Positions 37,844 to 50,229 of a stretch of 64,000 nt of DNA are shown here, one piece after another. Position 1 is the stretch's first letter; the number at the start of each line of letters is the position of its first letter. The notes under the pieces are model-generated. The model saw nothing but the letters and a program-made list of their open reading frames with translations. It did not search any database and was not told the origin of the DNA. The position numbers were made by a program, and so were the translations under genes. Source of the stretch: Paramecium sonneborni (Eukaryota > Ciliophora > Oligohymenophorea > Peniculida > Parameciidae); NCBI GenBank assembly GCA_905182985.1, contig CAJJDN010000037.1, positions 307,500-371,499 of the forward strand, in the 5' to 3' direction.

Positions 37844-39716
37844 TGTTTGATCAAATTTTCTACTTATTTTTTTAATTCTTTTACATCTACATCAATCGTA
37901 TTTGGGAATCCTACAGCAGTACCATTTAATATCAAAACATTCTAATTTGGAAAAGAAGAATAAAGTGCTGGAATCTAGTTTAGACTAGATAAAGTATAAA
38001 TATTAAAACTTAAATAGAGTATTATATTTACTTTGTTTCAATATCTTTCAAAACAGTGAGTAAAACTTCTGTCATTGCATCATTCTAATAATATAAAATT
38101 ATTTGTTTATTGTTATTTTTGTTGCTTTAAAGGAAATCAAAATAATCTAAATTAATTTCTTTAATCTTATCAAGATCTTAAGATAAATAGTCAATATTTT
38201 CGATTCTACTTTCTGGATCTTAAGAAAGCAATTTATCTAATTATTAGCTTATAACATCAAATCGTTCAACAAAGTTTGTGTCTTTAAGGAAATATTTTTC
38301 ATAATATTTGGCAGTTTATGGAAATAATTATTTAGTATAAGTCTTTTGATTATAAATATTAAAAAGAACAAACTTACTTTAAAATTTATTTAAGTGAGGC
38401 ATCAATTCTTCTAATTGATTAGTCGCTGATATTAAAAATTCAAATTTATCATTGTATTATTGATAAAGTTTAAAAAATAAAGATATTCTTTGATGATTCT
38501 ATTTAAATAAATAAAAAGTAAATTTACATCTAATCTATTTTAATGTTTAGGATCTAATTGTAAGCTAACTACTAATTTTCCTTTTGGGTTTTAAGGGTTT
38601 TGGATTTTTCTAACAAATGCTGCTATATTAGACTTTCTGCTGTTCTTCAAATATAAAACTCGAGGTAAACTAAATTGTTGTAGATCAAAGGAGAATTGTT
38701 CTTTTAATTTCTTTTTATCTGTGGTTGTATCTTATATGAGAGTATTATTATTATTTAATCTCCATTCATTAAATGATTCATATTTTAAATTGGCAAGTTA
38801 AGTCTTAGTTATTAATTGGGGTATAATTTGATCTTATTCATTGATAATGCAATTTTAATATTTTTACAAGATATCATTTCTCAACAATAAAATATCATCA
38901 TCTTTTAATTCTAAAGATTAACATAATTCTTTATCATCAATAATGAGGAATTTAGAATTTATATTTACAGTTTTTCTCTCCAAAAACTAAAAGGCAATTT
39001 TTTTAAATTATTTAAGTTAGGCATCATTGCTATTAGACTTAATAAAAACAGGAGAGTCTAATTAATATTAGCTTTCTAGGATAATTTGTTCTAATTATTC
39101 TTTAGTTGTAACATTTTAGCACAAATCAAAGAATCTCGAAACTCGTGTTCTATTGTGATTAATAGGTATTACAATATTTTATTTTATTTAGATTATTGAT
39201 AAAAGTTGTGTTTTTTAAAAGGAAAGTAAACATAATCATCAGAATGAGGAGTCTTAAAAAAGATTTCAATTTATTTTAAATCATCAGGTTCATAAATCTT
39301 TAAATTTTTAGTTCTCTGAATTACTTAAGAGATAGATTTTAATGAAGGTCTAGATATAATATAAACATGACCTAGATAAAATAATAAAATACATTTAATT
39401 TATAGTTTATGAGCAATTTAATACAATTTTTTGGCTGCTTCAATAGCTTATTTTTCTCCATATCCTCCATCTACTTCTTCTTTGTAAATGACTAAGAAAA
39501 AATAATCTTTTCTATTTCCAAGAATATTTTGAACATAGATTTATTAATTCATTATTCGAACTAGAAAGTATTATGAAAATATGATTTACCTTCATTAGAA
39601 CAATGTATAGGATTATTACGATAGTTATTATAAATAAAATAAGGTAGAGCTAAAGAGGTAATTCTGCTGAATAATTTAGGAATTGTCAAATTCCTCAACA
39701 ATCTAAGTCGATTCAT
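37844..39716 (-). CDS. Probable mitochondrial or membrane-anchored protein, thioredoxin-fold-like C-terminus
   Basis: ATG 39716 gives MNRLRLLRNLTIPKLFSRIT, an Arg-rich, acid-free amphipathic start that looks like a mitochondrial presequence, followed by LALPYFIYNN. TGA 37844; about 590 aa with several introns. The body has repeated stretches of the form strand-helix-strand (KIAFQFLERKTVNINSKFLI, SFDLQQFSLPRVLYLKNSRK), and the end (ALYSSFPNQNVLILNGTAVG, then FPNTIDVDVKEL) looks like the last strand and helix of a thioredoxin-like module. No CxxC pair and no confident family. The start codon is only 27 bp from that of the divergent small gene. Confidence 0.6.
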
Positions 39717-39743
39717 ATATAAATATTTAATAATTAAATAAAG
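39717..39743. promoter_or_regulatory. 27-bp divergent promoter
   Basis: The 27 bp between start codons of the mitochondrial-like gene (minus) and the small coiled-coil membrane protein (plus) is all A/T except one G. It includes ATATAAATATT, a possible TATA-like element. Confidence 0.55.
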
Positions 39744-40081
39744 ATGCAGAATTATGCACTGTTAGGGATAACACTTGTATTAGTTGTTGTTTATATGTTA
39801 ATGACAACTATTGAAAAGACTACCTCATATTTTGGAAAAAGATCCTCACTTAATTAAATTGAAGATAAATATGAATCACTTAGAAAACAGAGGAGAGAAA
39901 TGCTAGTAACAAATTATCCTCATTTTAGTAACACTATTATTGGGCTTAATCAAATAATGAGAGAGAAAAGGAGAAAAATCTTGAAACTTAAATCTTTAAG
40001 ATTGATGATGAATTAGAAGAGCTGAAAAATGACTTTGAATCACTTAAAGCTGGCAAGAAAGTTCCTTTGAAGAAAATATGA
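39744..40081 (+). CDS. Small single-pass membrane protein with coiled coil
   Basis: ATG 39744 to TGA 40081, 104 aa after removal of a 23-nt intron. The N-terminus is a membrane anchor (YALLGITLVLVVVYMLMTTI) with almost no residues before it, followed by a charged helical region (IEDKYESLRKQRREMLQ; IDDELEELKNDFESLKAGKK). This looks like a signal-anchored assembly factor or subunit, and the shared promoter with a probable mitochondrial gene hints at a mitochondrial location. COX16- or ATP-synthase-associated small proteins look similar, but no family could be assigned. Confidence 0.7.
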
Positions 40082-41113
40082 TTTAAATACATTCATTAAT
40101 CAGACATCATCTCAAAGTTTTTTATATAATTCAAAAAGTCTCATTATCTATTTAATTAAATAATTTTATAATACATTAACTCTATTGTAATGTATATAAC
40201 TCCATATTGAAAAGCTAATCTTGGTTCCTAATTAAAAGTTTTGTAAGAAATCCCTATCTAAATTTAATAATCACTGTTATTTATTATAAATTAAAGTTCT
40301 TATTCTTTTCAAATTTATTTCAAGTAGTTTATTAGATATTTTCGAACACAAGAGACTTATCTAAAGACTTAAATACTAATTTTTCATCTCATAATCATAA
40401 AGTTTGTTTATATCATCATAACTTATTTTTGAATTCTTCAGATCTTATTTTAAATTAAAGCCATCTTTTATTTTAGTTTAATTATTATATCCCCTTTCTC
40501 ATTTTCAAATCAATCTTTTGCACATTATTCTTTTATAAATTTTATCTGATCTATTTTTAGAATAGTATCAATAGTACTATCATTAATTTTTTATGTATTC
40601 GCATGCTTAATTATGATTAATTACTGTTTTCTCGCTTAATTTTTAATAAATATAATTTATAGGTTTAATGTCAAATGCCTTGAAACTATTAAAAATAAAA
40701 AAATTAGAAAGTACCTTTACTCATTTTAATTAATAGTTAACTCTAATTTTACAACAGATTTATCTTTAAGGTTCTTTAACTGTTGTTTATATGAGAATTA
40801 TTCCAAATAAACATTTAGGACTATAGAATTTAGAATCACTATTCTCCTCATATTATTCAATTTATCATTTATTTCCTAAAAATTAATTATATCCGTATTT
40901 TAGATTAGTATCTTTACTTCATTTAGTCTTTTCGAAATCTTTTTTTATTTATATTTGAGCATATTAAATAATTCAAAAATATAAAGCATAAATTTGATAA
41001 ATGAACTGTTTCTAAATCAAGTGCATTCAAACATATTGATTTAATTAAAGCAATAATACTTTTTAATTTTATCAATCATATATCATAATAATAAATAAAT
41101 AAATCATTAAGAA
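40082..41113 (-). pseudogene. Decayed minus-strand gene
   Basis: About 1 kb with coding-like pieces on the minus strand in changing frames: YKQQLKNLKDKSVVKLELTI (about 40,800), SFKAFDIKPINYIYQKLSEK after an intron-like piece, INDSTIDTILKIDQIKFIKE (about 40,560) and SYDDINKLYDYEMKNQYLSL (about 40,420). TGA codons and frame changes between them are too many for short introns to explain easily. Best read as a helical or coiled-coil gene in decay. Confidence 0.4.
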
Positions 41114-42802
41114 ATGGATATCACTTTGAATTTTAAAGATCCTCAAGAAGAAAATAATTATGGACTTTATTCCCATAAAATAGACTTTAATTTATTTAAA
41201 AGGCTACTCTACAGTATGTTACTTGGGTCTTTTTCAGGTTCTATCTATTTTCTAATTATTGGCAATTATTTATATATTACTTTGGGTAGCTATATGTTTG
41301 TTTAGACAATAATTGCAATTTTGCTTTCCAAAAAATCAATTTAATATCTTAATATAGTGGCACTTATATATCAGATAGAAATTTAAACACTGCTTGCTAC
41401 TCTGATTACTTTATTAGACAACTCTTTGCATCGAGGAACAATTATGATGATAACCAGTGCTGCATTTCAAATGTCAGTGTGGTAAATTTAATATATAAAA
41501 GTCTTTAGCTTATCCATAGGTACGAAATGCACTTTGAAACTTTTAGTGAGTCTTTATTCAACTATAATTTAATTAACACTAAGCTTATTAAGTGAAACTG
41601 TTAGTCTCGTTTGGATTGGATTTGCATTCTTCTCACTTATGTTTGCCTTTCAAGTGACATATTATTAAGAATTTGAAAAAAGGTAAAAGTATACACTTCA
41701 CCAAAATGCTCAAAAAATTAAAGAGAATTTGATAAATCAAATTGAAATTCCCATTCTTAAATGTTTCAGTAATGAAAATGATATAAGATTGATCTACTCT
41801 GAATCAAATAAATGTGCTAAATCAACTCTTAAAATTAATGATTAAAGTAGTTTTATAAGATTTACTAGAGATGTAATTATCTTAGAAGGTAAAACTACTT
41901 CAATATTGACTAAATAATCTTCTATTTTGTAATTTTAAGGAAAATAGAATCTTGAACAATTAATTCATAAATTTTTTAAAAAAAAGGTTGGAGAAGATTC
42001 TATGCTTCATAAAACTTTTTAAGCGTATAGATGTAGGGTTAAACATTTATCTTAAGAATATTTTTGTCAACTTATTTTGTTACATGAAGATTAACCATTA
42101 TGTGTCATATATCTTTAAAAAACCTATGATGATTTTATTATCAAGACTAATGAAAAAATGATTATTTTTAATCAATTATTAAAACGGTGTGTTAAAGAAA
42201 GTTTTTAAAAAATTAATGCTTAATAAGAATGTATTTCACTTTTATATCAAAATTTTAAGTAAAATAATTTAGTTGATATGATTAATAAATTAGCTTAAGA
42301 ACTTTTTTAACTAAATATTTACTTTGCTAATTGCAAAATCTTATTTAATTCTTAACATTTTCACTTTTAAACTAAAAAATCACATAATTTAGTTGTCTTA
42401 ATTTAATAAATTGTATTTCATTTCAAATACTCTCTATCATCTAGGTCAATTTCAGTAACTCTTAAAGCAAAATCAAATATTATCGTTTAAGAAAATGAAA
42501 TACTTCTTAGACAATTACTTTATAATATAATTGAAAATGCTATTTAATTTGCTTAAGACATAATTAAAATTGAAATTAATTCACAATATAATAATAATGT
42601 TCAACATTACATTATTGAAATTAAATTTACTAATTCTATAGATAAAAACTATCTAAAATATAATAATGAAAATAAAGAATTAAGAATGGGACATCTGGTT
42701 ATAAATAAAATTTTAAAATTGATAAGTCCCTACTCTTCATTTTTCACATAATAGGATGAAAGTGTTTATTGTATAAGGTTTTATTTGTTTCAATAACTTT
42801 GA
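41114..42802 (+). CDS. Membrane protein with degenerate histidine-kinase-like ATPase domain
   Basis: One open frame with no introns, ATG 41114 to TGA 42802, 562 aa. Residues about 30-200 contain five or six hydrophobic helices (LLYSMLLGSFSGSIYFLIIG, YMFVQTIIAILL, LVWIGFAFFSLMFAFQVTYY). A soluble region follows, then VVLIQQIVFHFKYSLSSRSI and EILLRQLLYNIIENAIQFAQ: the dimer-to-ATPase transition and N-box (N-x-x-x-N-A) of sensor histidine kinases. The later boxes are decayed: no DxGxG, and the G2 position reads ELRMGHLVINKIL. No H-box histidine with the usual E-x-x-x-P-L context was found. So this is probably a sensor-type pseudokinase. Absence of introns is unusual in this neighbourhood. Confidence 0.6.
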
Positions 42803-43366
42803 TTATATTTTAAACATATTTTTAATTTAAATATTAACTGATTCATTCATGATTAAAAGAAATAATATGAGTTGAGTTTCCAAAGTTGAAATCTATAATC
42901 AATTTTTTGTCAATTAAATTGATTTAGCATAATCCAAATATAAATTTAAAAATTCTTATTTCTATCAATAATAAAATGCAAAAACATTATTTTAGGGGAT
43001 TTTCTTATTAATGATTAAATTAGAAAGAATAGTAGTCCCCATAGCATGTAATGACTGATATTGTTTAATATGCATATTTATATGGATTTTGATTAAGAAT
43101 TATAATATAAATTGAATAAAATAGTAAAATAAATTGAAGATGACAATTTATTATTATTTGACGAAAATCTTTTAAGAAAAATAAAAATCTTGATTAATTT
43201 AACATTCTCAAATTATAAATAAAACCCCTTTCACCAAAAATATTTGGTTAAGCAACGAAATAATCAATATAGTAAAATATAAGAAGTAGAAAAAGTAAGA
43301 CTCCTTATATAAAATTAAAATTAGATTGAAATATTTAATATTGTTTTCCATTTATTTATTAATAGA
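42803..43366. other. Convergent spacer, no gene seen
   Basis: Very A/T-rich DNA between the convergent histidine-kinase-like and PGS1 genes. Only short, low-complexity open frames; no hairpin or RNA noted. Confidence 0.5.
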
Positions 43367-45122
43367 TCACATCATTGATTTAAAAATTTTTGACAAAAAC
43401 TTAATTTTCCAATTGATTTTAATTTCTGAATCATTAATTATTTGTTCTTTAGTTATTTATTCAGAATAATTTAATAATTAATCCTATTCTTTTTTTAAAT
43501 CTTATTTAAACATAGGACATTGAGTGAAAATATATGCTTAAATTTCATTATCTCTTTTTTCTGATCTTTCAGCATAATTTGAACTTCCAATAATAGTCAT
43601 AGTAGAATGATCTTAAAGAGTTGCCCAAAATCCTTTAGTGTGAAAAGTCCAACCATTTCGTTTATATTCAAATATTGGTTTATCAATGGATAATTCAAAA
43701 TAACGATATAAATAGGGAATAAAAGATTTAGCTTTTCCAGCTTTATGAAATCCATTAGCATTTGGACTTGCAGTAATGAATTTAATATCAGTTTTAGTAT
43801 TATTGACATAATTTCTTATTGTTTTAGTAAAATTCATATATCCAGATGCCCAAGTCACGGCTTAAAATAATATTATTTTATACAAGTAAATTAATCTAAA
43901 TGTTCAAGAATTTTAGTAAATACTAATTTGTCTTCATCAGTTTATAAATATGGAATATGAAGAGTAATAAGTATAGTACATTCTTCTCCTTCATCTAATT
44001 CTCTCTCCTGATCTTAATAAAGAGCCTTTTCTAATCTATTAATAATATTTTGAACATCTCCTTTATTAAAACTTTTATTTAATCTTCACTATTATTAATA
44101 CTTTTTATACATTAATTTTGCTTATTCTTTTCTTTCTTAAATCTTTTGTTCTACAATTAAATCTCTTTCATAAAATTAAAGCATCTCTTCTTAAGATAGT
44201 TGTTCTTCTTATTCTTACTTTTCTTCATTATTTTCTTCTTATTTTTATTATTCATCTTCTTATTGTTATTCTTAATAGTCCTCATCATCACTTTTAATCT
44301 CTGCTGCTTCTTTGTAACTAAATTTGAATATTTTCCAAGTTTGATGAAATTCTTTAAAATACTATTATTTCTTAAAAGGTTAAGCTCTTAAAGGATCAAA
44401 TTTTTAATTGGAATCAAAATCTACATAATATGCATGTTAAAGCAATGCTGATTGTGCATCATCTAAATAATCAGCTATCTCATTTGCCTCATGAAATACC
44501 ATATATCTATCTTATCTATTTATAAAGTATTACTCTTATAAATTTGCTATTATATTTAAATATTAAATTACCTCCGGTCAAAATTACTTTGTTATCAAAG
44601 ATATACCATTTCATATGATGAACATTAAATATCTCTCTTGCTGCAGTTTCTTCAAACATATTAGCAAATTAAGGAAGATAAGGATGTCTCATTAATCCAA
44701 GTTTCATATTATTTGCTAATAAATTTTGCATTCTCAAATAAAGATAATGATCTATTGGTGTTGTATGATCTTTCTTATCTCTTCTAGTCCCTCTATAATA
44801 ATCCATTAATAAAGATATCCTTAACTATTCAAATCTCCTTTATTAATTTGATAAACTCTCTATTAAAAATTCTTCCATATTTCCATTTCCAATATATAAT
44901 GTACTCCATACTATTCTTTTTTAAGCACTTTTTATTCCTTTATGTAAATTTACATAAAAGTCTACAGGGTCTTTTAGTATTTCAATCTATGCTGTATTCA
45001 ACTTAAATAATGGCTTATGAAACTTTAAATTATTTAACAATTAATTCATAAATTATTATTATTTTTATTCTTATAATTAAATTTCTTAAAATGAGACTAA
45101 TTATTGACCCTAAAAGAAACAT
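43367..45122 (-). CDS. PGS1: Phosphatidylglycerophosphate synthase (PGS1-type, PLD superfamily)
   Basis: ATG 45122 to TGA 43367, about 560 aa. Two HKD motifs identify the PLD superfamily: HHMKWYIFDNKVILTGGNL and HTKGFWATLQDHSTMTIIGS followed by SNYAERS. KRIVWSTLYIGNGNMEEF and the overall order fit PGS1, which makes phosphatidylglycerophosphate from CDP-diacylglycerol for cardiolipin in mitochondria. Oddity: between the HKD motifs (about 44,340-44,110) there is an insertion of about 80 residues made mostly of Glu and Gln. Introns include one near 44,540. The hydrophobic, basic N-terminus (LLGSIISLILRNLIIRIKII) may target the protein to mitochondria. Confidence 0.88.
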
Positions 45123-45373
45123 TTTAATATCTACTTGCAATTATAAATAAACATAATTATGTACTTTTATGAGCTATTTTATCAATATTATCTAAATTAA
45201 ACTTAAATTAAAATATATAGCTTCATTAAATAATACATAAAAGTGTATCTCTTTGTTAATATTTTTGATTTTATTATTTTCCATTTATTAAACCTTAATA
45301 TGAAAATTCTTAAATTATAATGAACCTAATTCATCAATAAATATATATTAAATTATTTTAACTAAGTACAAAT

Positions 45374-45670
45374 ATGAATAACATAAATACAAGAAAGTAT
45401 TTCAAGGTAGGATAAAAGAAACCTTAAACTGGATGTCATGATTAAATTGTAATGAAAATGGAATGCCAAGATGAAGATTTGAGAGATCTTGAATTCTAAC
45501 TTTAAAAGAAAATGTGCTTAAATGAAAATGAATGTTTTTTTATTGAAGAAATCCTGTACACCGATCCATCTGAACCAGAGGTATTACTTGATGAAAATAT
45601 CTGTATTAACCAAGATGTCACTTTCAATCCTCAATATTATTTGAACAATGAGAATTCAATAATAGGATGA
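45374..45670 (+). CDS. Small acidic protein, unrecognised
   Basis: ATG 45374 to TGA 45670, 98 aa in one open frame. The sequence is acidic with five cysteines (QTGCHDQIVMKMECQDEDLR; KMCLNENECFFIEEILYTD). No transmembrane segment or signal peptide. Amino-acid use and a clean start favour a real gene, but no family was recognised. It stands alone between two minus-strand genes. Confidence 0.5.
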
Positions 45671-46432
45671 TATATTTAATTAAAATCAATGAATTAATCT
45701 CACCCAGTGAAAAGAAATTATAAATTCTAATTTCTATGAAGTTAGTTCCAATCAAAATAATTTTTTTTATTTTCGTGATTACCAAAATATTATTTTATAA
45801 ATAATTTTCTACATCATTTTCTATTATCATTATGAAGATTTTATCTTTATAATTTAAGTTGCAAAACAAGTGAAAAATTTTAATATTTATTAAAAATCTT
45901 AAATTTACCATTTTTCAAATGTAATGTTGTTAAAATCTTTAAATTATATGAAATAAAATAATTTTAAAGAATTTTTAATGTAGTTATCTGTTGTGATCAT
46001 AAATTTTCAAAAAATAAATTAATAATATCATCAATAACATTGTGTGGCTACTCTTTAAACTTAAATAACAAAAAAATTATTAGTTTTCATTAAAAATTTG
46101 TAATATTTCTATACACTTAAATCTTAAATTTTATCCTTTTCTGGTTGATTGCATTAAAAAGGTGTAAAAAAATATTTTTTTACAAGAAGTTTTATCCAAA
46201 TGAAGATTTTTAAATAATACTAAAGATTCCATAATAATGATTTAAAAATTAAAGAATGTTAATATTATAAATTAATTTTAATACTCTACCAAAAAAAATT
46301 ATAACTATTTTATCTAAATTTTAGCTAATAAGATCTATTGAAAAAAAATAATAAAATGTGATATATCTAAGTTAATTTTTTAGTCTTATTAATTGATTAA
46401 CATAACTAATTAAAATTATTTTTAAATATATC
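45671..46432. other. Spacer, no gene seen
   Basis: About 760 bp of A/T-rich sequence between the ends of two convergent genes, with many short A and T runs. No frame with protein-like composition. Confidence 0.45.
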
Positions 46433-48770
46433 TCATCTTTTTAAAAATAGTCCCTAGAGAGTGGAAATAATAGTTTTAACAAGTTTATCATTTTAAACAC
46501 CATTTATTTTAATTTGCATCAAACTTTTTCTACAGGTAATCATAATCTCAAATAATTCTTCATCAAAATCTGCTTAAGCTAAAACAATTATTTCTGTATC
46601 AGATTAACTAATTATTTCAAATTCAGGCAATAAATTAGGTATTGAATTTTAGGAACCTGTAAGAAATGGTTTACATTAATAAAAAAATGATTATGGTATT
46701 TGTTGACATGATTTAAAAGTTAGAAATTTATTGATAGTACAAGGAATTCCAAGTGATACATTTTTATTTGAGAAAGAAATTTATGCCTCTTATAAAATAT
46801 ATGGTATTTCTTTAATAGAAATTTCTAACTTAAATTTCTAAATATCACCTGGGTTTAAATCATTTTTAATTTCTTCTTATACATAAATCATTAATTATTC
46901 TACTTCATGTAATTATAATTTGAAGCCAGAAAGCTTAATATTTGATTTGTTCTCAATGGATAATGTAATGAATAATTTCTTATTTTTTAATAACGTATGA
47001 GTTGTTATTTAAATTAGATCATCTTAATGAATTATAGCTTTAGAAGTAAAGCAGGCTTATCTAAATCTAGTGTTAAAAATATTAGGATTAATTGAAAATA
47101 TTGTTGGATCATATTCAAGTATTGGTGGCATGATTATTTTAGATTATCTATGAATAGATTTCTTATTATCATATTTATTAGTATTCACTCTTTAAGTCTA
47201 ATTTTAAACACTATATTTTTTATCGCTCATTTTTATTAATTCTTCTTTTAATTAAGTAATTTACTATTTTTAACAAATCATAACTTATTCATATTAAACT
47301 AAATTTGATTTTTATTTGTATAATTTAAATTCTTCTTAAGTCTTTAAGTCTTCTTTTTCTACCTTTGTTCCTTTTGTAATTTTTTGAGAAAGTTGAGAAA
47401 TTCTTGTTGATAATAATTTATTTTCAGTTAATAACACATCTTTATCATGGTTAATTTTATTCTACATACAATCAGATTCATCCAATTGTTTTTATAGATA
47501 CTTATTTTCAGATCTTAATTTGTGACATTAAATATCAGAATAAGAAATTCCATATTATATATGAAATTCAGCTATCTAATAAAGGAATAGTAATAATTAC
47601 ATTTTTTTCATATTAGGCAAGAATGTATGGATTTTACGAAGTATTATTTTTTTAATCCTATTATAATTTATCATATTTCTTTTCCAATAATTTGAAATTA
47701 GTTTCATATCGCTCTATTAATAATTATCTTTCTTAAAAATATTATGATAACAATAAATTTTTGTTTTGAGTTTCAATAATTTATTTTTATAACTCTTGCA
47801 TTTTTTATTAATGCATATTATTAAGATAAGAAAGTTGCTGATTTTCAATTTGCAATCTTTACAATTACGTCCATTCTTCATGTTCTTCAATTTCTTAAAT
47901 TTCTTAAAATTGTGGATCACGTTCAAGAAATAAATTAGCTAGTCTAGCTTATTTATGTTTTTTGATAATATGTTTTTTGACAATAGTTTAAAATAATTCA
48001 GCATAGGATGAATATTAAGTCTGATGATATTCTTGAGGAAGATTAGACTCTAAATATTTGCAGATTTCTTTTGTACTGGCTCTAGAATGTTCACTTAAAA
48101 AACTCTTTAATTGCATCATCATTGATAAAGGTGGAAAAGTAAAAGGCAAATTTAAATGAACTTAATTAAGGTCAAAATATTAAATTTCTGGAAATAATAC
48201 GCCTAAATTGTATAATCTCTCGTATGCTACACGATATAAACTTAATCTATGATGAATTTTATCTAAAGGAAACCATCTTCCCCAAATCCTTATACATTCT
48301 AAAGTTACTCTCAAAAATTAAACTCCTAATGTCTGCAACTCTTTGTTACCTTAACTACTTTTGTACTCTACATACCTTAATGCGGTTTCTGATTTCTTAA
48401 AAAATACAGTTTGCCTCTATCATAGTCTTTTGAATCTATTTCAAATAGAGCAATCTATTCCATTTTTGGGAGAACAATCTTTTACATCAAATGAATGTAA
48501 TCTTCATTAAATGTTTCAGATAATTCTTTATTCAACTATTATAAAGATTACTTAATTTTATTACTTTTAATGCTAATAATCTTAAAATAGGTGATTCTTC
48601 ACTGTCAACTAAGAAACAGGCCAAACATTATTGAACTAATTTGATAAGTTATCTTATTTTACTATCTATTCTTACTTATCACCGTAAAGCACTCTTAACT
48701 TTAAATCTCTAACATAAGGATATGCTTCATATGAGCTCAAGTAAGATCGTAATTAATTTTGTAATTCCAT
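46433..48770 (-). CDS. Adaptor-like protein: VHS-like helical N-terminus, coiled coil, appendage-like C-terminus
   Basis: ATG 48770 to TGA 46433, about 740 aa with several introns (one of 29 nt near 48,560). The N-terminal 200 residues are all-helical: LIKLVQQCLACFLVDSEESP, ILRLLALK, then FLRVTLECIRIWGRWF, a pattern like the last helices of VHS/ENTH domains in clathrin adaptors. The middle is a coiled coil (47,900-47,300). The final 220 residues are beta-rich (LFITLSIENKSNIKLSGFKL, DLNPGDIQKFKLEISI), as in the immunoglobulin-like ear of adaptins or GGAs. A GGA-like trafficking adaptor is the best guess; domain calls are by pattern only. The start is 12 bp from that of the divergent small gene. 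Confidence 0.5.
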
Positions 48771-48782
48771 TAAATAAAAAAT
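48771..48782. promoter_or_regulatory. 12-bp gap between divergent start codons
   Basis: The gap TAAATAAAAAAT is all A and T. If both starts are right, neither gene can have an ordinary 5' UTR without overlapping the other's coding exon or its transcript. Confidence 0.5.
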
Positions 48783-49016
48783 ATGAATGATGAGAATTTG
48801 CCACTTATTGACAAATAAGAAGAAACTTAAGCTTACATTGAATTACTTTAATTACACAAATCTTTTATTGAAACAGATCAAACCTCATTAACAATTACAA
48901 GTAAATTCATTACTAATCCATTTATGGTTCCTATCATTTTTTTGATACTTATGTCATTAATGATGATTGCTATGAAATTAACAGGCTACTTTGATGCAAC
49001 TATAATATTTAATTGA
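48783..49016 (+). CDS. Small single-pass membrane protein, unrecognised
   Basis: ATG 48783 to TGA 49016, 77 aa, no intron. An N-terminal hydrophilic half (NDENLPLIDKQEETQAYIEL) is followed by one hydrophobic helix (NPFMVPIIFLILMSLMMIAM) and a short tail. It looks like a tail-anchored or type II membrane protein. Protein-like composition in the first half supports it, but no family was recognised. Confidence 0.5.
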
Positions 49017-50229
49017 ATCAACCACTAAACTTTTAATATGTTCAAAATATGATTAATATATAGATAAACAATAATTATCTAATTATTTCAAAACCTGTTT
49101 TTTATTATTAATTAACCAAAATGAATATATAATCAATTTTTTATATTTTAATATAAAATTAATTTTCTATAAAAAGTTATTCTGATTTTATATTCTCCTT
49201 CATTAAACATTGAATTTCTAATAGAATTGAAAACTTCAATCAGAAATCAAAAAAGGAGTCTGGATTAGAATAAATTCAAAAACATCACTTTCCTTTCTCT
49301 ATATATCACTCTTTTTTAACAAGTATTGTATCACTCAAATATTATTCCGAGGGTTGATGATTTTAAATTTTATAATTTATCAGCAATTTCCTCTACAACA
49401 TAATCTTAACTTCTGTAAATTATTATTCTATTTCCATATTCAGAATTTAAACTCAAAATTTAATAAAATTTTCTTAGAATTTAACATAAAATTTTTAAAC
49501 CCTTCTTCTCTTCACTATTTAATCAATTATTTACTCTTTAAATCTTAGAAGTCATTATTCATCTTATAGTTTAACTGTAATACGATTCGTTGATTTTTAT
49601 TTTTATTGACTAATATAATTAGTAAAATTATTGCTTGGCATTACTTATAATATATTATCAAACTTATACTTCTTAAGAAAAAATAAAAAGATGTAATTTT
49701 TTACAAAATATTTATTCTTTATTGGACTTAAATACTTCACTCCCACTTAAGCCTACTAAGTAGCATCACTTTTTGTATTAAAATAAATTAAAATCTTTTA
49801 AGAACGATAAATTTATTTCAAAAACTATTTAGATTTTATCAGATTTAGCTCCAGAACTGACACTAAAATTAAAATAGTTTTTGATATATTTTTTAATTAG
49901 TAGAATATTAATTTAAGCTTATTATTGGTTTTAATAATACATTGATCTAAAAAATCTTTAAGGATTCAGTATGATTATTAATCCAATCATTTTTAATTTA
50001 TATTCAATAGAAATTAATTATTTATTATTTTTATAATGAAAAAAGTCGTTATAAGTTTAATAATGCTGGTGTTTCTTTTTTAGATAACCATTTTTAGTAA
50101 TTTACTTAAATTTGTAAATTAAAATGAATTTTATAAAAAATTATATTAAATAGAAACTTAAGGTTAGGAATGCTGCATAAATATTTCAAATTTTAAAAAC
50201 TTTTTTTAATATTTTAATTCTATTATATA
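49017..50229. other. Gene-poor stretch, nothing supported
   Basis: About 1.2 kb of A/T-rich DNA. Short open frames on both strands have simple hydrophobic composition and no start context. No RNA gene seen. Confidence 0.45.
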
